Below are positions 59,618 to 64,000 of a stretch of 64,000 bases of DNA, piece after piece (positions within the stretch are counted from its first letter, which is position 1; every line of letters begins with the position of its first letter). A program made the translations under genes and the position numbers. The notes below the pieces were generated by a model. It was not told the DNA's origin. It did not search any database and was given only the letters and a program-made list of their open reading frames with translations. The stretch is from contig JAVHNS010000015.1 in NCBI GenBank assembly GCA_036872755.1, forward strand, positions 1,054,001 through 1,118,000, read 5' to 3'. Origin of the DNA: Orbilia blumenaviensis. Its lineage: Eukaryota > Ascomycota > Orbiliomycetes > Orbiliales > Orbiliaceae.

Positions 59618-61358
59618 ATGAAGGTTTCCACATTGATCGTACCGGCTTTGGCCTCCGCCACACTCGTGGCTGCCGCACCAGCCGGTGCCCCACTCGTAGA
59701 GTCGAACAAGTTGCGAAGGGTTTTACTGCGCTCAGACTTGAAGGCTAGAGCCCAGGAATTAAACGCAATTGCTGTTCAAAACAATGGAACCCGTGCTTGG
59801 GGTACACCTGGTAGGTTCCGGATCCTAAGTGGTGGTGCTTCCCGTGTGCGAGCGTGCATGCTAACGTGACATCGATAGGACACTGGGACACGCTGACCTG
59901 GATTGAGTCCCATGTTGATAAGAACTACTATAACGTCGAGAGACAATACTGTGAGTTGCACCTGTACTACTCGATAGGCGATGTGATTGCTTTGTACCAG
60001 GGAGCCCACTAACATTAGTCGTGTTTGTGTTACATAGTCAACATTACTCGTCAAGTATTCGACGAGGTTTCGGTTACAGTCGACGGAGTTCGCTCACCAG
60101 ACGTAAACGGAATGACCAACAGTCCCAATGGAACTGTCTCTGCGCAGATTATTGCCATTCCTAACTTCGGATGTGTAGCAGTAAGTTATAAATACACAAA
60201 GCTGACGGTTGGCGAAGATATGCTGTGTAACTGTACTAATGATGTTGTCTCTAGTCCGACTATCCTGCTGCCGTTGCTGGAAAGATCGCCCTCGTTCATC
60301 GTGGAAGCTGCAACTTTGGCTTGAAGAATGCTCTTGCCGGAACAGCCGGTGCTGCTGGCCTCGTCGTCTGGAATAACGACCCCACTCCTCTCCAACCTAC
60401 CCTTGGAACTCCAGACCTGTACAACGTCACCGAGTTCATCGTTTCTGCCTTCATTACGCAGGCTGACGGCCAGGCCCTTGTGACCAAGCTTGGAACCGGC
60501 ACTCTCCCTGCCACTGTTACCAACCTTTTCCACGAGCAGGTCGAGCTTACTGCAAATATCCTTGCTACCACAAAGGGCGGTGACCAGAACAAGATCATCA
60601 CTGTCGGTGCTCACACTGATTCCGTGAGGGCTGGACCTGGTATCAACGATAACGGATCTGGTACTATCGCTCAGATCGAGGTTGCCAAGGCCCTCACTAA
60701 GTTCTCTGTCAACAACGCCATCAGATTCTGCTGGTGGTCTGCTGAGGAAGATGGTCTCCTCGGATCCGAGTACTACACATCCCATATCCCAGAGGAAGAA
60801 GCCTCTAAGATCGTCATGAACCTCAACTTTGACATGTTGGCTTCTCCTAACTACCTCTACGCTATTTACGATGGAGATGCTTCTGCCTTCGAATCCCCCT
60901 TCGCTAGCAATGGCTCTGCTCAGATCGAGCAGACCTTCATTGATTTCTTCGCTGATGATGGCAAAAAGTCCGTCCCAACCGCTTTCGACGGCCGATCTGA
61001 CTACCAGGGGTTCTTGCAAATTGGTGTCCCAGCTGGTGGTGTTTTCATGGGCGCTGAAGGTATCAAGACAGCTGAGGAAGCTTCTTTCTTTGGTGGAAAG
61101 GCTGGCCAGCCCTATGATGCCTGCTACCACCAGGCTTGCGATGATATCAACAACCTTGACTACGGCGCCTTCATCACTGGTACCAAGAGTATGGCTGATG
61201 CTGTCGCTAAGTATGGCCGAAGCATTGCTGGCTTCCCATTCCCCAGGCCTGCTGCCAAGCTCATCCCACGCAGAGCATTGAGCGAGGCTATGGTCCCCAA
61301 CCCCAACAAGGGCAAGCACGCCCGACATGGCGGATGCAGCAAGGCTTTGGAGGCTTAA
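59618..61358 (+). CDS. Secreted M28 aminopeptidase with PA domain
   Basis: Four exons (59618-59810, 59879-59950, 60038-60180, 60255-61358) give 503 residues. A signal peptide (residues 1-20) and propeptide are followed by a protease-associated domain (PDVNGMTNSPNGTVSAQII.., HRGSCNFGLKNALAGTAGAAG) and the M28 zinc peptidase. Metal and catalytic positions are visible: GAHTDSV (His, Asp), GINDNGSG (Asp), SAEEDGLLGSEYY (catalytic Glu and Glu ligand), LNFDMLA (Asp) and CYHQACDD (His). This matches fungal leucine aminopeptidases of the Lap2 type that release N-terminal residues from peptides outside the cell, complementing endopeptidases such as the S8A enzyme in this window. A basic Lys/Arg/His-rich tail follows the catalytic domain. 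Confidence 0.93.
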
Positions 61359-62704
61359 AAGGTTGCTGGAATGCATGAATGATGAGGAGTCGCTTTTGTG
61401 AAGATGACATATATATATATATACCCCATATTTTTTTGGTTGGATTTGGATTACACTTGTACATAGATTCCCCCTCTAGTTGTTCCATTCGCAGTACGTC
61501 TGGGATTACTGCATAGTTAGCGTCATGACATATAATTGTCCTTTAATTGTATACTATTCCTAGTATGATACAGAAGCATATTCTCAAGAAATTTTAGAAT
61601 GGAACTTTATCTCCATTTTTATAGTCGAATAATAGGTGTAGCTGAGTTTATATTGTGAAGAATGGACTAGACCCGTGTATCATTGCCGCCCTATGTAGAT
61701 ATACTCGCGGTCGGGTTTCCGATTTGATGGCTTTCGGGATACGCATGTTCTTGTCCTCAATAATAAAAATGTCGACCGGCTGAGTTGGATGCAGATTTAT
61801 CCGCTCGCTTCGGTATATCTGGTTCCGATCCAGACAATGGCGTCAAGGATACATTCCAGGATTGACATTTGTGTTTGGTCAGTACCAAACAAAGTTCTCA
61901 AAGAACCTCGGTTTCAGGGACGAGTATCCTGATGTATAGGGAAAGAATCGTCTGCTTGTCGAACAAAGAGCCGGAGGGCAGACCCGTAAGCTTAAGCTGA
62001 AATTTAGGGACTTTTGGCTGAATTGCTTAGTGGTTGACTTATGTCCAATATAGTCCCTCGACCGCCAATAGCGTCTCATGGCCAGAAAAGAAGAACTTCT
62101 TTTCAGGAAGTTGCAATTGGCACATTTCGGTACTTAAATTATGACCGAGATACCCCTTAAATAGCCATTGCAAAAAAGAAAACTTGATTTTGCTATAGTT
62201 CCGTTGGCCTCAACCATTATGGAATACAATTTACAATTGATGAAATTTACTACCAACGAGACCAAAATCCACCTAGTTCGAAGCCATCTGTGGTATTTTG
62301 GGCAATCAACACATTATTCCCTATTCCTGTGCTCTTGCGATTTTCCACCAATCGGAACCGCTCGCCGGTCCACACGCAGCCAGACTTCAACTTTTTAATT
62401 TGGAGAATTGGCGTAATGCTTATTCAGATGTCAAGCATCGGCTTCAGGCTAATACGGTAGCCGAAAAATTCTCCGTGGGTAGGGCTAATTGGTAGAAGGT
62501 GGTTATTGTGTTGAAGCTGTGGAGCCGATGTGGTACCATGGTCCTCGGGTCTTGCTCCCGCCCCAACCGTAGAACGACCAATGCTGAAACGTTGGTCGTG
62601 GTGGGGCCTACCAAAACTTTTGCATCTCTAAGTTGATGCAAAGCTAGGACGGGGATATTCTCCTTTTCAGTACCTTGGTACTAGAAAGTCTTGTTGCGGG
62701 GAAA
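61359..62704. other. 1.3 kb intergenic, no gene seen
   Basis: It contains an (AT)n run at about 61408-61423 in the aminopeptidase 3' flank. No coding region is supported. Confidence 0.5.
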
Positions 62705-62866
62705 TAGCCGGGTTACATTTCGTTCCATGTGCAGGATCCATGGTAACGAAGCGGTTTCGATGCTGCCGATACTTCCCTAGAGCCCAGGCTCATAGAGTAA
62801 GGTTTGGCTATTTGACATTTGAAATTACAATTTTGGCAAAATTTGAATTGGGATGAGTATAAAAGG
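62704..62866 (+). promoter_or_regulatory. GH12 promoter: GGCWWW sites and TATA box
   Basis: GGCTAT at 62806-62811, GGCAAA at 62835-62840 and, on the other strand, GGCTAT at 62704-62709 fit the GGCWWW consensus of Xyr1/XlnR cellulase activators. GTATAAAAGG at 62857-62866 is a good TATA box about 130 bases before the ATG. Regulation by Xyr1 is inferred. Confidence 0.45.
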
Positions 62867-62994
62867 GACGAGACTCTCTGGACTATTGTGCCTGTTTAGG
62901 GGCCAAGAAATCATTCTTCTCGAGATTAGTAACGAGCAGACTTTCTAAAGAGTATTGGTAACACTTTTGCTATATCCACTGTTTAACCGCAATT

Positions 62995-64000
62995 ATGAAG
63001 CAAACTATCGCTGCTGCCTTCATGGCCTTTGGCCTCGCCAGCGCCCAGGCCGGAGCTTGGGGCCAATGTAAGTACGCCTTTGTGATACCGAACAGCTATT
63101 AATTGAGTGTGCTAATACGATATATCTATTAGGCGGTGGTAATGGGTGGACTGGTCCTACTTCTTGTATTTCTGGATACACCTGTACCTATAGCAATGAC
63201 TGGTACTCCCAATGTCTCCCCGGCGGAAGCGGAGGTACGACTGCCCGAACCACTACCACTGCCGCTAGGACTACCACCAGGACGACTACACCGGGCAGTG
63301 TCCAGACTAGCGCCGATTTCTGCGGCCAGTGGGACAATAAGGATACTGGTACCTATATCATCTACAACAACCTTTGGGGATCTGGATCAGCCACTTCTGG
63401 ATCGCAATGCACTGGGTTAGATTATTCGAGCGGTAACACTGTTAGATGGCATACTAGTTGGACTTGGCAGGGAGGCCCATAGTATGTTTCCATTCTATAC
63501 TATACTATTAGGTGACGGATAGAAGTAAGCTAACAGCAACCAAATAGCAACGTCAAGAGCTACGCCAACGCCAACCTCAAGTTCACACCCAAGAAGCTCA
63601 GCGCTCTCTCCACTATCCCCACCACTCTCAAATATACCTACGCCAATACCGCCGGCATGGTCGCCAATGTCGCATATGATATGTTCACTGCATCCTCTTC
63701 CGGCAGCAACACACCTGAATACGAGATTATGATCTGGCTTGGCGCATACGGTGGCGCCGGTCCAATCTCTAGCACTGGTAGCACCATTGCTACTCCATCC
63801 ATTGATGGTATCTCCTGGAAGTTGTACAAGGGGCCCAACGGTCAGATGACTGTTTTCAGCTTCGTCGCTAGCAATGCACCAGTTACTAGCTGGAGCGGTG
63901 ATCTGAACAACTTCATCAAGTACCTCACCAGCAGCCAGGGCTTGCCAAGCGGTCAATTTTTGAACAGTAAGCTTACACCTCTATAATACTTAAGGTATAA
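62995..64000 (+). CDS. CBM1-GH12 endoglucanase, 3' part beyond the window
   Basis: Three exons are visible (62995-63067, 63133-63481, 63548-63966), then a GTAAGC donor at 63967, so at least one more exon lies outside. A signal peptide ([18 protein letters not shown]) leads directly to a family 1 cellulose-binding module ([22 protein letters not shown]), then a Thr/Arg/Gly linker (about residues 62-85) and the GH12 domain (DFCGQWD.., [20 protein letters not shown], and nucleophile Glu in [17 protein letters not shown]). GH12 enzymes hydrolyse beta-1,4-glucan or xyloglucan. The acid/base Glu (usually in a GTEPF-type motif) falls in the missing exon. An N-terminal CBM1 is less common in GH12 than the bare catalytic domain. 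Confidence 0.92.

Noticed and set aside
60186..61376. A 396-codon open frame on the minus strand
   Set aside because: It is the antisense shadow of the last exon of the M28 aminopeptidase, whose codon bias produces long antisense frames.
1..64000. CRISPR arrays, rRNA genes, intact transposons, and a secondary-metabolite cluster around the LaeA-like gene
   Set aside because: No regularly spaced repeats, no rRNA-like sequence, no transposase or reverse transcriptase motifs and no PKS/NRPS/terpene synthase were seen when reading both strands.

Overview
The window reads as a gene-sparse piece of a filamentous ascomycete genome (Pezizomycotina). The basis is short GT..AG introns of about 55-125 bases with CTAAC-type branch sites, TATA boxes 75-150 bases upstream of several start codons, and protein families typical of these fungi: CE1, GH7, GH12-CBM1, AA9, GMC oxidoreductase, a LaeA-like methyltransferase, a SAT4/rhodopsin-like membrane protein and a STAND/NLR protein. 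A plant-associated or litter-decaying Leotiomycete would fit, but the class is a guess.

Layout from left to right. A CE1 acetylxylan/feruloyl esterase-like gene (371-1329, +); a small Cys-containing protein (2032-2484, +); a GH7 endoglucanase (2810-4142, -); a gene-free stretch; an intronless subtilase (6939-8486, +); the mRNA 3'-end processing factor CFT2 (8888-12012, -); a secreted PI-PLC-X protein with a long N-terminal extension (13146-15347, -); a decayed methyltransferase pseudogene (17071-17750, +); a small secreted Cys/Thr-rich protein rebuilt from two exons (18229-18825, -); an AA9 lytic polysaccharide monooxygenase (22734-23677, +); a coiled-coil protein (24360-25062, -); a secreted Pro/Tyr/Lys decapeptide-repeat protein (26038-26697, -); a fungal rhodopsin-like seven-helix protein (29397-30915, +); a LaeA-like methyltransferase with 11 exons (34658-36346, +); a YhhN/TMEM86-type membrane protein (36916-37995, -); a GMC alcohol-oxidase-like flavoprotein (42759-44862, -); an NLR-type NTPase with seven exons (47122-51164, -); a secreted, probably GPI-anchored PEBP (52889-53797, +); an M28 aminopeptidase (59618-61358, +); and a CBM1-GH12 endoglucanase cut by the right edge (62995-64000, +).

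Functionally the window leans to plant-wall attack and extracellular nutrition. Esterase, endoglucanases, LPMO, secreted proteases and a secreted phosphodiesterase-like protein are interspersed with signalling, regulation and surveillance proteins (LaeA-like, rhodopsin-like, NLR) and one housekeeping gene (CFT2). These genes do not form an operon-like cluster. They are separated by 0.3-5.8 kb of mostly non-coding DNA with no recognisable intact transposon. No rRNA, CRISPR array or convincing intact tRNA was seen. All exon structures come from reading splice signals plus frame continuity; none was checked against RNA or a database.
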